A stretch of 48,785 nt of DNA from positions 1-48,785 of the forward strand of contig JAGOHK010000025.1 in the NCBI GenBank assembly GCA_017996175.1, in the 5' to 3' direction. The translations under genes and the position numbers were made by a program. The stretch comes from Leptospiraceae bacterium. Lineage in GTDB: Bacteria; Spirochaetota; Leptospiria; Leptospirales; Leptospiraceae. The notes under the pieces are model-generated. The model had not been told where the DNA came from. It searched no databases and worked only from the letters and a program-made list of their open reading frames with translations. Shown piece by piece: positions 26,791-35,583 of this stretch (positions are counted from its first letter, which is position 1; every line of letters begins with the position of its first letter).

Positions 26791-26904
26791 CGAATCACCG
26801 ATGTTGTTTTTACAAAGTCCTTGTAAATTTTTATAATTTTGACTTTTTTAAAGTTTTAGTATTTCGTCTAGACAAAAATACTTTTTTAGATTTGATTTGT
26901 TTGG

Positions 26905-27066
26905 GGGTTCCCGTCGGCTTTATACTTAGTGAACGCATGTATGCGTCACCTATAGGATTTGCGACGGTCGGGCTCTCGCTATTGTCAATTTTTTGCCGAC
27001 TTACTTCTTGGCTGGGAATACTTTATTGCCCACGCAAAAAATTGACACCGTTTCGAGCCCTAACCC
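26905..27066. repeat. Structured intergenic element A, with GGGTT/AACCC ends
   Basis: Ends pair as GGGTT (26905-26909) with AACCC (27062-27066). Inside, GGGCTC (26970-26975) pairs with GAGCCC (27055-27060), and TGTCAATTTTTTGC (26983-26996) pairs perfectly with GCAAAAAATTGACA (27034-27047). A small perfect hairpin (ACGCAT/ATGCGT, 26933-26946) lies in the left half. The heptamer TCTCGCT (26974-26980) ends two bases before the main stem, exactly as in element B at 46336-46438. No plausible gene is seen from 26711 to 27176. Confidence 0.6.
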
Positions 27067-27115
27067 GAGCTTTGCTGTTTTAAGGATAACGTTAAGAGTA
27101 TCCGACGTGACTTCA

Positions 27116-27320
27116 AATTTTTTCCATAAGAAAAAATTGCTGACGTAGTGGCTGGATGTAGGGCGCAAAACTTGCATTATCCTCTTGCGAGTTTTGTGAC
27201 CATTAAAACTTTTTCCCCAAGAAAAAGTTTTGGAGCATCGCGGGCGGACGAAGGCGACTTCCCTTGCATAAGTTTAACAAAAATACTACAAAGTTTAGCT
27301 AATACGACTTTGCCGGCTTG
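27116..27320. repeat. Array of hairpins downstream of the CHAT protease gene
   Basis: Four inverted repeats in about 200 bases: AATTTTTTC/GAAAAAATT (27116-27138), CAAAACTTGC/GCGAGTTTTG with one mismatch (27166-27196), AAAACTTTTTC/GAAAAAGTTTT (27205-27231), and TCCCTTGC/GCAAGGGA (27260-27320) enclosing CAAAGT/ACTTTG. The first and third share the core TTTTTCC..AAGAAAAA with different but still paired flanks. By my count, 59 of 120 bases at 27241-27360 are G or C, well above the AT-rich protease gene beside it. Confidence 0.6.
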
Positions 27321-27398
27321 GAGCAAGGGAGGGGCATCATCCAAACATAGCCCGTTCGGTAGTGGATACTCGTAGTTATGTGCACTTTGCTTTTTCAT
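27177..27398 (-). CDS. Doubtful 73-residue frame coupled to the CHAT gene stop
   Basis: The ATG at 27398 overlaps the CHAT stop (ATGA), with GGAG a few bases before it. The frame runs 73 codons and contains YPLPNGLCLDDAPPLL and SARDAPKLFLGEKVLMV. The arrangement would suit a small partner protein. Against this, the frame runs through the hairpin array, so parts of the peptide are dictated by inverted repeats, and base composition differs sharply from the neighbouring gene. I list it as possible, with the noncoding-repeat explanation preferred. Confidence 0.25.
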   Translation of the reverse strand: MKKQSAHNYEYPLPNGLCLDDAPPLLQAGKVVLAKLCSIFVKLMQGKSPSSARDAPKLFLGEKVLMVTKLARG

Positions 27399-29575
27399 TG
27401 CACTCCATTTATTCTCTTTTTTTCTTTTACCCATGAATCAAACAAAATTAAATCCGATCTCCCTAGATTACTATAAAATAAAAATTCATTCGATAGATTT
27501 TCTAAATTCAATTTTTTATAAACATCTCTTCTTTTATTAAAAATCATTGAATCATTTAGTAAACCAATTTGATTTTCTTCATGTTCTTTTGAAATATTTT
27601 TTTTTGATTTAAAATGCGACTCTTGAATAATTGAAGTCCTAATTATGTGGGAAATAAAACTCAGCCAATTTTCATGTATCTTTCCCTTACTGGCTATAGC
27701 AAGCTGATTAAGAAGTCTAATGTAGAGTGTTAAACCTTCATCGATTCCTATAGGTAAAAATGTACTTGTAACTGATGTTGCTCCTACTTGAAAAAAAGCC
27801 TCAGCAATTAATTTGATAAAGCCATAAGTAGGGCTAGTTTTACATGCAGATAAAAAAATTAGAGGGGCATATATATTACCATTTATTATATCTTCCCCAA
27901 TCAGCTTTTCATTTCCAATCCATAAAAAAGAAGTTTTTGTAGTATGGTCATAATCTCCATGGCAATTAAAAATTAAAAGCTCTGGCTTTGTAGTATTTAC
28001 AATTTCAACAACTTCTTTTTTAGACTTGCAATGGACGACTTTGAATCCCAACTTGATAGACTGTTCTAATATAGTCGGATACCAAGCTTTAAAGTATTCA
28101 TCTCTAGCTTCGTCAGAAGCCCCAAATATTACAAGTGTCTCAGAAAGGATGTTCTCTGAAATTGAATGTGTAAATCGTTGATTTGCGATATAATTACTTA
28201 CTAAACTTCGATAATTACTTTCCGGTAAACGGCAAATATCATGAGAAAAGCATAATGGAACATCGTCAATTACTAACCATTCAATTGGCAAATCACTAAT
28301 TGCAAAGATTTGGCGACTTCTTGTTTTTAAAAATTCACTTACAGAATCAGGCATGGTTATTTTTGCTAAATTTTTGCCAAACCTGAAAATTGTTTTCAAT
28401 GGATTTGATTTTTCAAAGTTTACGTTATCAGGGTTCAGATAACTCAGATTTTTATAAATGGATTTTCCTACTTGGGGAAACCTTATAATCGGCGAATAAG
28501 AAAAAGAAGCATGTAAATAAGCAACATAATCAAGAAATAAAAATTTATCTGCTTCTTTTTTCGAAACCATACCTATAAAATTTTTTAACTCAATCTCAGA
28601 AATATCCTTTGGAGTATTGATATTAGGGCGAACCGTAAAATCTAATTCTTGCTCCATCGACAGCAATAGTTTTTTTAAGAAAACATTATTTACCGCTTTA
28701 TTAATATAATATTTATAATCAGGATTCTGAAATGGGAAAACCAAGATCATTGTTTCAAAGTAAGGATCCCAACCAGTCACATGTTTAGCATAGTCAAGTG
28801 AATATAGCATGTGATTAAATTTATCAATATTATCTACTTTTTCTAAAATCATATCCCATCTATTATTCAAATGTTCTTGGAAATCGACATTATCATCTTT
28901 TAAAGGATTCGTTTGCGTACCCGCACCTTCTACCCAAAAATTATTTACTATTTGATTCAATGTAAAATAATTTGAGAAACATGGAAAGAAGTTTGTAAAA
29001 TTATTAACCTCTTCAAAATTTTTCTCTACTTTAACATTAAAATCTAATCCTTGATAATGCTCAGGAAAGTCTTGCAAAATTTCTTTCTTATCTAAGTTGA
29101 TCCGATTCAAAAATTCATGAACATTACTAAAATAAATATCTTCACAATATTTTTTTACTTTGGATAATGGGTCATTAAAGGAAGTTATATATTTAAACCC
29201 ATTGACATTATATATTTGCTTTGTAACCTTCGCTATATTTTCGTTTTTCTCTGTTCCATTTATTAAGAAAACTTTAACATTCCTTTTGGCAGAAAAGAGG
29301 TCTAAGTGTTCATTAATCAATTTATCTGTCGTATCTTTTATTAATGAATCATAAGTACTAATAGAAATATCTAAACCTTGAAATGTTTTCATTATAATTT
29401 GACTTTGATAATAACCTAACGATTCAGAAATTTGAAATATATCTTTAGGAAATTGGCGAAGCAAATCAAATACTTCATAAAATTCCAATGGTGTGTGCAA
29501 ATAATTCATATTATCAGTACCAGTTATGATATAATAATTTATTGCAGTAATTGATTTAGTCTTTGGTAGTTTCAT
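27395..29575 (-). CDS. Orphan CHAT-family (caspase-like) cysteine protease
   Basis: Predicted cytoplasmic caspase-like peptidase of 726 residues. The CHAT domain occupies about 425-650. It opens with DLPIEWLVIDDVPLCFSHD. The catalytic His is H539 in LLIFNCHGDYD, and the catalytic Cys is C578 in PLIFLSACKTS, followed by the usual helix AEAFFQVGATSVTSTFLPI. The first 420 residues, rich in Asn, Phe and Tyr, match no domain I know; there are no TPR repeats, signal peptide or membrane helix. Relatives with CHAT domains act in bacterial programmed cell death and in effector cleavage. No gasdermin, CRISPR or reverse-transcriptase gene lies beside it, so its substrate is unknown. It is very AT-rich and has a weak ribosome-binding site; a start at the internal Met23 is possible. 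Confidence 0.85.
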   Translation of the reverse strand: MKLPKTKSITAINYYIITGTDNMNYLHTPLEFYEVFDLLRQFPKDIFQISESLGYYQSQIIMKTFQGLDISISTYDSLIKDTTDKLINEHLDLFSAKRNVKVFLINGTEKNENIAKVTKQIYNVNGFKYITSFNDPLSKVKKYCEDIYFSNVHEFLNRINLDKKEILQDFPEHYQGLDFNVKVEKNFEEVNNFTNFFPCFSNYFTLNQIVNNFWVEGAGTQTNPLKDDNVDFQEHLNNRWDMILEKVDNIDKFNHMLYSLDYAKHVTGWDPYFETMILVFPFQNPDYKYYINKAVNNVFLKKLLLSMEQELDFTVRPNINTPKDISEIELKNFIGMVSKKEADKFLFLDYVAYLHASFSYSPIIRFPQVGKSIYKNLSYLNPDNVNFEKSNPLKTIFRFGKNLAKITMPDSVSEFLKTRSRQIFAISDLPIEWLVIDDVPLCFSHDICRLPESNYRSLVSNYIANQRFTHSISENILSETLVIFGASDEARDEYFKAWYPTILEQSIKLGFKVVHCKSKKEVVEIVNTTKPELLIFNCHGDYDHTTKTSFLWIGNEKLIGEDIINGNIYAPLIFLSACKTSPTYGFIKLIAEAFFQVGATSVTSTFLPIGIDEGLTLYIRLLNQLAIASKGKIHENWLSFISHIIRTSIIQESHFKSKKNISKEHEENQIGLLNDSMIFNKRRDVYKKLNLENLSNEFLFYSNLGRSDLILFDSWVKEKKRINGVQ

Positions 29576-29715
29576 TTTATCAAAATATCCGCACTATCAT
29601 TGTTTTTAAAAAGCAAATTGCATCTAACTTTTATTATGCATAATTATTGTAATCAATCTAAACCATACTTTTTATTTAAATGTATTTTTGCTTTCTGTAT
29701 CCATTAATTGTCTTA

Positions 29716-31695
29716 TTATAAAATCTTTAGTGCAATAATAGTCCTATCGTCTTCTTGTGAAACGTTAGTCGAAAACTCATCTAAGTCTTCCAAGAGTTTA
29801 ATGGAGATAATTTCCATAGATTCAGAGTGGTATTTTTTTAACGATTTTTGAATATTTGTGAACTCAAAAAATTCTCCCTTCTCATTTCTTTGTTCAAAAA
29901 TTCCATCCGTGACATATAAAAGAATATCACCTTTTTTTAATTCAGTCTTGAAGAGCTTATAGCTAGTATCCGCTAAAATTCCAAATGCTTTACCGCCTGA
30001 AGGAAGAAAAGAAAATTCGCCTTCTCGATAAAGCAATGGTGGTTCATGACCGGCATTGACAGTATATATAAAATACCTGTCCCCTTCTCTTTTTAATAAA
30101 CCACAGCCGGCTGTGATGAAAAATCCAGTACTACTAGATTTACCAGAACCTATTAAGTGATAGAGTTGCGAATTAAAATCTTTTGCTAAGATTTCTATAG
30201 AATTGGAAATTCCTTGTAATTGATCCAAAAGAGAAACAGCAGCAGTCATGATAAGAGAACTACCGACACCTTTGCCTGATACATCTCCAATAAATATCCA
30301 AACTTGGTCATCTTTGGTTTCATAGACTCTAAAAAAATCTCCCCCCAATTCTTTAGAAGGAAAACTAGTTGCATAAACTTCATACCAACTGGATTGATTC
30401 ATAAATGGCAAAAGAAATATTCCTTGGACTTTCTGCCCCATTTCCAATTCTTTTTGCATACTTTTATTTTTAATTTCTAATTCTCGTTTCTGTCGCGCCA
30501 ATTCGTAAGTTTGCTCATATACTTTCTCTTGTAGATTTTGGCTATATTCAGAAAGGATTCTATTTTTTTCAGCAAGACTTTCAGTCATACTATTGAAAGA
30601 AGCGGCTAATCGTCCTATTTCGTTCTTGGTATTAATCGTATAACGTAAGTGTAACTCTCCGGCACTAATTCTCTCTGCCACTCGTGTTAAGCTTATAATT
30701 GGATTTGTAATTTTTCGGGAGTAAACTAAAAAAACAAAAAAGGCAACAAGAACAGTTACTACCGTTGCTGCCATAGTGACATTGCGTATAACGGTAAGAG
30801 GTTCCATAATAATTTCATAGGGAACAGAATAAACAATAATTGCATTGTGTAATGACAATGGTAAAAAAGCAAAAAACGTTCGTTCTCCGATAACGTTCGT
30901 TGATACAACAATTTTAGTTCGATGATCCAATTCGCCCATAAAACTTTCTACTCGATCTCCAATCACGGATGACGGGGATTTGCCTATATCAGATAAATTA
31001 AGGCTGATCTTTATTTTCATCGTTTCTTTTTCGACTAACCATGTTTTACCTTTATATTGATCTTCCGAAAAGAAATCTTTTACAAAATCGGTGAGCCTAA
31101 CGCCTACTCCCGCTACACCGATTTTTTTTGTTCCATTTTTTATAATCGTATTAATATAAGCATAAGTATTATTATTATCTACTTTATTAATATTTATTTC
31201 ATAGTCTTTTTTAGAATTCCAAAATCGAAAGAACCAAACATCCTCTTCTGATAATTCGGAAATTCTTTTTTTCTCAATTTTAATTTCTTGGGCTGAAATT
31301 TGGTTTTTTTCATAATAGTAATAATTTTTAGTAGCAAGGTTAGACGCAAATATGCGGGTGTAATCAAACAAACCTGCAATATGTTTCATTTTTTGTTTTG
31401 TAGAATCTTCCAAAATTAGATTTGTTTCATTTCCCAAAAACCAAGAAATTAGTTCAGGATCAGATGATAAAATTTGAGAGACTTTTAAAGCTTTTTCCAA
31501 TTCATTTTCAATCTTTACTGATTTAAGTCTTATTACCTCAGGCAGGTCTTTCGATTTTAACTTTTCCTCCATTATATCTTTAACGAATCTATAACTTAAA
31601 AGACCGACAAACCCGCCAGTAAAAAGAATCAACAGAGCAGATAAGGTCAAAAGTTGAATATTGATTGATTTTCTAAAGTAATAAAGCAAGTTCAT
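29716..31695 (-). CDS. Membrane-bound SpoIIE/RsbU-type protein phosphatase with HAMP
   Basis: Signal-controlled PP2C-type Ser/Thr phosphatase, 659 residues. Layout: TM1 (about 12-34), extracytoplasmic sensor (about 35-300, with cache-like features such as GVAGVGVRLTDF), TM2 (about 307-325), HAMP (326-379), coiled coil (380-425) and the phosphatase domain (about 430-659). Metal-binding motifs are in place: KELGGDFF (D453), FIGDVSGKGVG (D471), NAGHEPP, YVTDGIFE and a final QEDDRT. In this class the usual substrate is a phosphorylated anti-sigma-factor antagonist (STAS protein); none is next door. Two stop-to-start gaps of about 130 bases separate it from its neighbours, so it is likely its own transcript. 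Confidence 0.92.
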   Translation of the reverse strand: MNLLYYFRKSINIQLLTLSALLILFTGGFVGLLSYRFVKDIMEEKLKSKDLPEVIRLKSVKIENELEKALKVSQILSSDPELISWFLGNETNLILEDSTKQKMKHIAGLFDYTRIFASNLATKNYYYYEKNQISAQEIKIEKKRISELSEEDVWFFRFWNSKKDYEININKVDNNNTYAYINTIIKNGTKKIGVAGVGVRLTDFVKDFFSEDQYKGKTWLVEKETMKIKISLNLSDIGKSPSSVIGDRVESFMGELDHRTKIVVSTNVIGERTFFAFLPLSLHNAIIVYSVPYEIIMEPLTVIRNVTMAATVVTVLVAFFVFLVYSRKITNPIISLTRVAERISAGELHLRYTINTKNEIGRLAASFNSMTESLAEKNRILSEYSQNLQEKVYEQTYELARQKRELEIKNKSMQKELEMGQKVQGIFLLPFMNQSSWYEVYATSFPSKELGGDFFRVYETKDDQVWIFIGDVSGKGVGSSLIMTAAVSLLDQLQGISNSIEILAKDFNSQLYHLIGSGKSSSTGFFITAGCGLLKREGDRYFIYTVNAGHEPPLLYREGEFSFLPSGGKAFGILADTSYKLFKTELKKGDILLYVTDGIFEQRNEKGEFFEFTNIQKSLKKYHSESMEIISIKLLEDLDEFSTNVSQEDDRTIIALKIL

Positions 31696-31827
31696 TCAAT
31701 CGGACATATTGAGATACTTACAGATAAATTGCAAGATTATTGTAGGTAATCAGAATAAAAATATGATACCTACCCATAAGAATATTTGCAACCGAGCCAA
31801 CGAATAGTTACGAACAAAGAAAGTATA

Positions 31828-33690
31828 TTAATTTTTCAAAATTCTAAAAACTACCCGACGATTTTTTGCCCTACTTTCTGCTGTAGTGTTTTCCGTAACT
31901 GGAGCTTCTTCGCCTTTTCCTTCAACTTTTAATCTATTTGCTTCGATTCCAAATTTTTTAATAATATAATCAGCCACTGCGGTTGCACGAGCAAGAGACA
32001 AAGCAATATTATCCGCATTTTTGCCAACGTTATCCGTATGCCCTTCAATCGCGACTTCTAGATTTTTATTAACCTTCATAATTTCGCCTAACCTATCTAA
32101 TTCAGGCTCGGACTCTTTTTTAATTTCGCTCCGGTTTGACTCAAAGAAGAGGTTATTGATTATTATCTCCCCCCCTTTTTCAATTTTAGGAAGAACCATA
32201 TCTACTTCCACTTCTTGGTATAATTTTTCACTCTCTCTTAAATCTTTATTTTTATGAATCGGAAGATACCCTTCTTTCTTAGCATGAAATCCATAATTAT
32301 CACCATAAGGAAGAACGATCGAAAATTTTCCTGTGTTCGGATCTGAAATAGTAGAGCCTTTATTTTCTTTGGTAGTGAGTGATTCGTAAAATACTTCTGC
32401 CCCAATCGGTAAACCTTTATCTGTTACAATTTTACCTTTGACAATAATTACTGGATTCGGTTTTGCTTCACTCGGGAGAAAAGTCATGAGTAAATGTCCT
32501 TCTTTACTCGCATAAGCCCAATTACCCGCTGCTGGAATAGAAAAAAAATTAACACCTTTTAGATTCTTAGATGTCTCTTGCGGAGTCGCCCAATCAGTCC
32601 AACTATCTCCAATTCTCTGAGTATAATAAATAGATAAACCGTTATGACCATTACTTGAAAAATATAAAGTCCTATCGTCAGAGGCTAAAAAAGGAGCCAT
32701 TTCTTCATACTCTGTATTAATCACTTTCCCAAGATTCTCCCCTATCGGAAAAACTCCATCTGTTGCATTCGATACATACAAATCTAATCTTCCAACAGAG
32801 TCTTTATGTTTTGCTGAGTATATTAACGTTTTGCCGCTAGAAGAAAGTGTAGAGCCACCAAATATTTGTAAATTAACATTATCCTCACTTCTGTATAAAT
32901 TATAAAAATCCGGAAAATGAATTCTTTCGGGAGTGCTCCAACCATGTCCCTGCTTGGAACTTTTATAAAGAGGAACTTTATTTTGGAGTTTTTCCATCTC
33001 CCTTCTATAACGCTCTCTTACCGCCGCATAACGACCTTCTACCTCTTTTACGTTCTTAGAAGTTTTTACAATTTCTGCTTTTTCTAAATCCATTTGCTTT
33101 TTTAATTCTTCATAGGTTTCTTGGTCTGCGTGACTTCCGAATACAAAAAGTTCATTTCCGCCTGGGAGTGCAGAAATAATTGCAGCAGGAGCTTTATTGT
33201 TTAGAGGAGGATCCATCTGGATTCCTTTTTTCCAAAACCCGTGAGAATCCATTTCACTAAACCAAATCTTTTGGGTACTATTTCCACTTTGTTCTTTTAC
33301 TAAAACTGTCCAAAATAAAATATTTCCATCCGGTGTAACAGAAGGGTTAAATGCTGTTAGCCCACGATATACATACTTTGGAATTTTTTTGATTGTCCAC
33401 TTTGGCAAGTTTTTTTCAGTAACAAAGGGAGCAATTTCATAACGTATAGGAATACAAGAATCCTCTTCAAAACTACAGAGCATTCGAACTTTTTTGCCGG
33501 TTAGCTCAGAAAGTTCCTTTTGTAAATCTGTATGCTTAAAAGGATAGGTATTATCATCAGTCTCAATATAGGCACCGGCACCGATGATTGTTCCAATAAT
33601 TACTTTCTCAGGAACGGCAAGTAAAGGAATTTGGAAAAAAATTAGTAAAACGTATAGGGAAAATCTATTTTTCATAGGTTTCAATTTCAT
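31828..33690 (-). CDS. OmpA-family protein with PD40 beta-propeller repeats
   Basis: Periplasmic or outer-membrane protein that should bind peptidoglycan. Signal peptide residues 1-25 (cleavage after PLLA). Residues about 105-400 carry WD40-like PD40 units (FNPSVTPDGNILFW, GSTLSSSGKTLIYSAK, APFLASDDRTLYFSSNG). A carboxypeptidase-regulatory-like strand pattern lies near 420-480, and the OmpA C-terminal domain at about 505-620, with GHTDNVGKNADNIALSLARA and AKNRRVVF containing the diaminopimelate-binding Asp and Arg. A coiled coil at about 205-245 interrupts the propeller. Start at 33690 or at Met6 (33675); neither has a strong ribosome-binding site. Only 40 bases separate it from the divergent acyltransferase. 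Confidence 0.9.
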   Translation of the reverse strand: MKLKPMKNRFSLYVLLIFFQIPLLAVPEKVIIGTIIGAGAYIETDDNTYPFKHTDLQKELSELTGKKVRMLCSFEEDSCIPIRYEIAPFVTEKNLPKWTIKKIPKYVYRGLTAFNPSVTPDGNILFWTVLVKEQSGNSTQKIWFSEMDSHGFWKKGIQMDPPLNNKAPAAIISALPGGNELFVFGSHADQETYEELKKQMDLEKAEIVKTSKNVKEVEGRYAAVRERYRREMEKLQNKVPLYKSSKQGHGWSTPERIHFPDFYNLYRSEDNVNLQIFGGSTLSSSGKTLIYSAKHKDSVGRLDLYVSNATDGVFPIGENLGKVINTEYEEMAPFLASDDRTLYFSSNGHNGLSIYYTQRIGDSWTDWATPQETSKNLKGVNFFSIPAAGNWAYASKEGHLLMTFLPSEAKPNPVIIVKGKIVTDKGLPIGAEVFYESLTTKENKGSTISDPNTGKFSIVLPYGDNYGFHAKKEGYLPIHKNKDLRESEKLYQEVEVDMVLPKIEKGGEIIINNLFFESNRSEIKKESEPELDRLGEIMKVNKNLEVAIEGHTDNVGKNADNIALSLARATAVADYIIKKFGIEANRLKVEGKGEEAPVTENTTAESRAKNRRVVFRILKN

Positions 33691-33730
33691 AATTTAACAT
33701 CGGAAAAAAATAGAATCTACTTAATGAGAC

Positions 33731-34912
33731 ATGCATAAACGCCTATTTTATCTAGATAATTTAAAGACTTTCGCACTTTTGCTCGGAGTTCTTTTTCACA
33801 CTTCTATTGTTTATGCCCCAAATATTGGGTATGCAATAAAAAGTGATGATACGAATTTTTTCTTTAATATTGTTACTCATTTGATTCATGTATTTAGAAT
33901 GCCACTTTTCTTTTTTCTGTCTGGCTTTTTTTCCTATATGGTTTTAAACAACAAAGGTGGGAGAATTTTTACTTTTTCTAGAATCGAAAGAATGTTTGCA
34001 CCTATGTTAATTGGATTAGTTTTTTTTTCTCCAGTTCAGTATTATTTAGTTTATAACAAAACCCATTCCCCGATTTCATTTTGGAATTACTTTTTCCTTT
34101 TTTTTTCGCCAGAGGAATTTGATTTTTCACATATTTGGTTTTTAGTCTACTTATCTATCTATAGCTTTTTGTTACTTATTAATTATAAATTTCAAGTTAC
34201 TAAAAATGTATTTTACTATTCTAGATTCTATATTCAATCCAGGTTTGCCAAGCTAAACGCAAAGTCCGATTTTTTTTTTGCAAATTATTCTTCATTATTT
34301 TTATTTGGGGTTTTATTTTGTTTTGCCGCTATTTTTATTACAAATTTATTTTTCAATAAAGATGATTCTATTTTTCGCGTTCAACCTGTTTCTTTTTTTT
34401 ATTATCTTGCCTTTTTTACAACCGGTGTTGTATCCTACAAAAAAAAGTTACTACAAAATTTTACATTAAACGAACAATCCTCTAATAGTAATTTATTTTA
34501 TTTTTCCATACGTATTCTACTGACATTCACTTTATTTATATACTTAAATGAACTTGATCCGTATTGGATGACTTTCCAGAATGAAAGTAAAAAAATTATT
34601 TTGCGCGGCGTTCATTTGTTAGTCGATACAATACTTGCTTGGAGTTTTATATTTATTTTGCTCTATTTATTTAAAAAATATTTAGACAATACAAAACATA
34701 TTCTAGATTACCTACGAAATTCTGGAATGAGTATCTATTTGATTCATCATCCTATCTCTCTAATTTTAGCAAACTACTTGTATTACGCAAAAATTCCTAT
34801 TACCATTAAGTTTTGTTTACATACATTTTTGGTTTATACATTAAGTTTTTTTTTCTACCATTTTGTAATAAAAAAATCATTTATTTTAAAGAGAGTATTT
34901 GGAACTAAGTAG
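33731..34912 (+). CDS. Acyltransferase family 3 (OafA-like) membrane protein
   Basis: Integral membrane O-acyltransferase of 393 residues with about ten helices. The opening RLFYLDNLKTFALLLGVLFHTSIVY is the family signature, with the conserved His at about 23, followed by RMPLFFFLSGFF in the next helix and SRIERMFAP. Such enzymes move acyl groups onto surface sugars. It is followed two bases later by bioD, so it leads a three-gene operon with biotin genes. A link to biotin synthesis is not obvious; the grouping may only be transcriptional. The region is extremely T-rich. Confidence 0.87.
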   Translation: MHKRLFYLDNLKTFALLLGVLFHTSIVYAPNIGYAIKSDDTNFFFNIVTHLIHVFRMPLFFFLSGFFSYMVLNNKGGRIFTFSRIERMFAPMLIGLVFFSPVQYYLVYNKTHSPISFWNYFFLFFSPEEFDFSHIWFLVYLSIYSFLLLINYKFQVTKNVFYYSRFYIQSRFAKLNAKSDFFFANYSSLFLFGVLFCFAAIFITNLFFNKDDSIFRVQPVSFFYYLAFFTTGVVSYKKKLLQNFTLNEQSSNSNLFYFSIRILLTFTLFIYLNELDPYWMTFQNESKKIILRGVHLLVDTILAWSFIFILLYLFKKYLDNTKHILDYLRNSGMSIYLIHHPISLILANYLYYAKIPITIKFCLHTFLVYTLSFFFYHFVIKKSFILKRVFGTK

Positions 34913-34914
34913 AT

Positions 34915-35583
34915 ATGGCTATATTTATCACAGCAACCGGTACAAATGTTGGAAAAACTATATTTTCTTCTATGCTTATGGCAAAGTATGCGCGAAACCA
35001 TGGACTTAGATATTGGAAACCTGTTCAAACTGGAGCATTGACGGACTCCGATCTTTTAAGAGTAAAAAAACTTACAGGCTTACAGGATAAATTTTTCTTG
35101 GAAACGGAGTATCATTTCGTGAAAGCGGCTTCTCCCCATTACGCAAGCGAATTAGAATTCAAAAGTGTTGATACAATTAGACTTGCAGAAAAGTTCATGA
35201 CCCAAATGGCTGAGCCCACGATCATCGAAGGAGCCGGTGGTCTTTTAGTCCCATTAAATTCCAGTACAATGATGATTGACATTTTAAAAAAATCGAGAAT
35301 CCCAGTAATCATAGTTGCCTCTACCGAACTTGGAACAATTAATCATACTATGCTCTCTATTGAAGCATTGCAACATAGAGATATACCTATTCTTGGATTT
35401 TATATGTTCGGGGAAAAGAATGATTTGTCGCGAAATAATATTTTCACAATACAAGAATTTTCAGGAGTCAAATGCCTTGGTGAACTTGGAATACCCGCGA
35501 GTATAACAGACGGTAAACCCTTCTTACAATATGTAGATACTTATTTCGATACGAATGAATCTATAAAATCACTCTTTAAATGA
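34915..35583 (+). CDS. bioD: Dethiobiotin synthetase
   Basis: ATP-dependent ureido-ring closure of 7,8-diaminononanoate, the penultimate step of biotin synthesis. The P-loop is ATGTNVGKT at residues 6-14, two residues shorter than the GTDT.VGKT form of E. coli and closer in length to the H. pylori type (ATNTNAGKT). The next strand has YWKPVQTG, with the Lys and Thr that bind substrate, and the switch-like loop IIEGAGGLLVPL binds the second metal. The 222 residues are normal. The stop overlaps the bioA start (ATGA), so both enzymes of adjacent steps are co-translated. Confidence 0.93.
   Translation: MAIFITATGTNVGKTIFSSMLMAKYARNHGLRYWKPVQTGALTDSDLLRVKKLTGLQDKFFLETEYHFVKAASPHYASELEFKSVDTIRLAEKFMTQMAEPTIIEGAGGLLVPLNSSTMMIDILKKSRIPVIIVASTELGTINHTMLSIEALQHRDIPILGFYMFGEKNDLSRNNIFTIQEFSGVKCLGELGIPASITDGKPFLQYVDTYFDTNESIKSLFK

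Noticed and set aside
26520..27083. Plus-strand frame extending from the dehydrogenase into the hairpin island
   Set aside because: It starts antisense to a conserved gene and continues through inverted repeats; the peptide shows no domain.
24078..31695. Gasdermin or other death effector next to the CHAT protease
   Set aside because: Neighbouring products are small membrane/PDZ proteins, an acyl-CoA dehydrogenase and a SpoIIE phosphatase; none has the length or features of a gasdermin or a TPR effector.
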